Assembly: GCF_036884655.1 (NCBI RefSeq)
Contig: NC_088344.1
Location: 33,003,001 to 33,067,000 of the forward strand
DNA from: Musa acuminata AAA Group
Lineage: Eukaryota; Streptophyta; Magnoliopsida; Zingiberales; Musaceae
Direction: 5' to 3'
Length of the DNA: 64,000 nt
Part shown: one piece after another, positions 63,953 to 64,000 of the stretch
How positions within the stretch are numbered: position 1 is the stretch's first letter
How the letters are laid out: each line of letters begins with the position of its first letter
Program-made: the position numbers and the translations under genes
Notes under the pieces: model-generated
What the model was told of the DNA's origin: nothing
The model's database searches: none
What the model saw: only the letters and a program-made list of their open reading frames with translations

Positions 63953-64000
<48 letters not shown>
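63779..64000. repeat. compound (TA)n/(GT)n/(CA)n microsatellite
   Basis: About 220 bp of nearly uninterrupted alternating pyrimidine-purine DNA: TATATA, TACATA and TGTGTG blocks, then GTGCGCGCGTGTG at about 63941-63953, and (CA)n to 63987 followed by (TA)n to the window edge. The long open frames here (Tyr/Ile/Cys/Val repeats) are artefacts. Confidence 0.95.

Noticed and set aside
63748..63989. Long Tyr/Ile/Cys/Val frames on minus
   Set aside because: Pure microsatellite translation.

Overview
This 64 kb window is nuclear DNA of a flowering plant. Its protein-coding genes are split by GT-AG introns and are plant-specific (an OsSPL14/IPA1-type SBP factor, a plant N-glycan beta-1,2-xylosyltransferase, an arabinogalactan peptide, a KH/CCCH protein). 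The SPL14-type C-terminus points to a monocot. AT-rich intergenic DNA, GC-rich first exons and the retroelement fragments would fit Musaceae, but that is inference. I assembled exon models by hand from reading frame, GT/AG borders and family conservation. All full models close in frame.

Layout: 1-3060 holds a degenerate Ty1/copia-type fragment (minus strand) joined to a non-coding repeat. 3060-7840 is AT-rich, repeat-derived DNA without a gene. 7840-10020 (minus) is a RhoGDI (261 aa). 11691-15626 (minus) is peroxisomal serine:glyoxylate aminotransferase AGT1 (401 aa, C-terminal SRI), with a possible light-type promoter near 17.45-17.56 kb. 18392-23797 (plus) is beta-1,2-xylosyltransferase XYLT (510 aa); it has a duplicated 94-bp upstream block and a near-perfect 5 x 108-bp array of hairpin-forming repeats just downstream. 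25.0-25.4 kb (minus) is an ADP/ATP carrier pseudogene.

27157-27652 (minus) encodes a 143-aa cysteine/histidine-rich protein with a CHORD-like spacing. It lies head to head with an AGP23-like arabinogalactan peptide (27983-28159, plus), and a perfect inverted W-box pair sits between them. 28.2-32.6 kb is AT-rich with (AT)n tracts. 33230-34896 (plus) is an FBH/bHLH130-type bHLH factor with an upstream ORF. 38544-41770 (minus) is a 13-exon GH1 beta-glucosidase (500 aa). 42390-45085 (minus) is SPL14-like (363 aa) with a canonical miR156 site. 49767-50162 (minus) is a small basic MGRGRGKGKK protein. 52771-57866 (plus) is a KHZ1/2-like CCCH-KH-CCCH RNA-binding protein (299 aa). 58802-62582 (minus) is a two-AT-hook AHL protein (293 aa). 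The window ends in AT-rich palindromic repeats and a long compound microsatellite.

The genes do not form a pathway or cluster. They are ordinary single genes on both strands: GTPase regulation, photorespiration, N-glycan modification, transcription and RNA binding, cell-wall peptide, glycoside hydrolysis. No new multi-gene system was found. The most unusual items are the hairpin repeat array behind XYLT, the CHORD-like small protein, the inverted W-box divergent promoter, and a splice donor inside a microsatellite in the beta-glucosidase gene.
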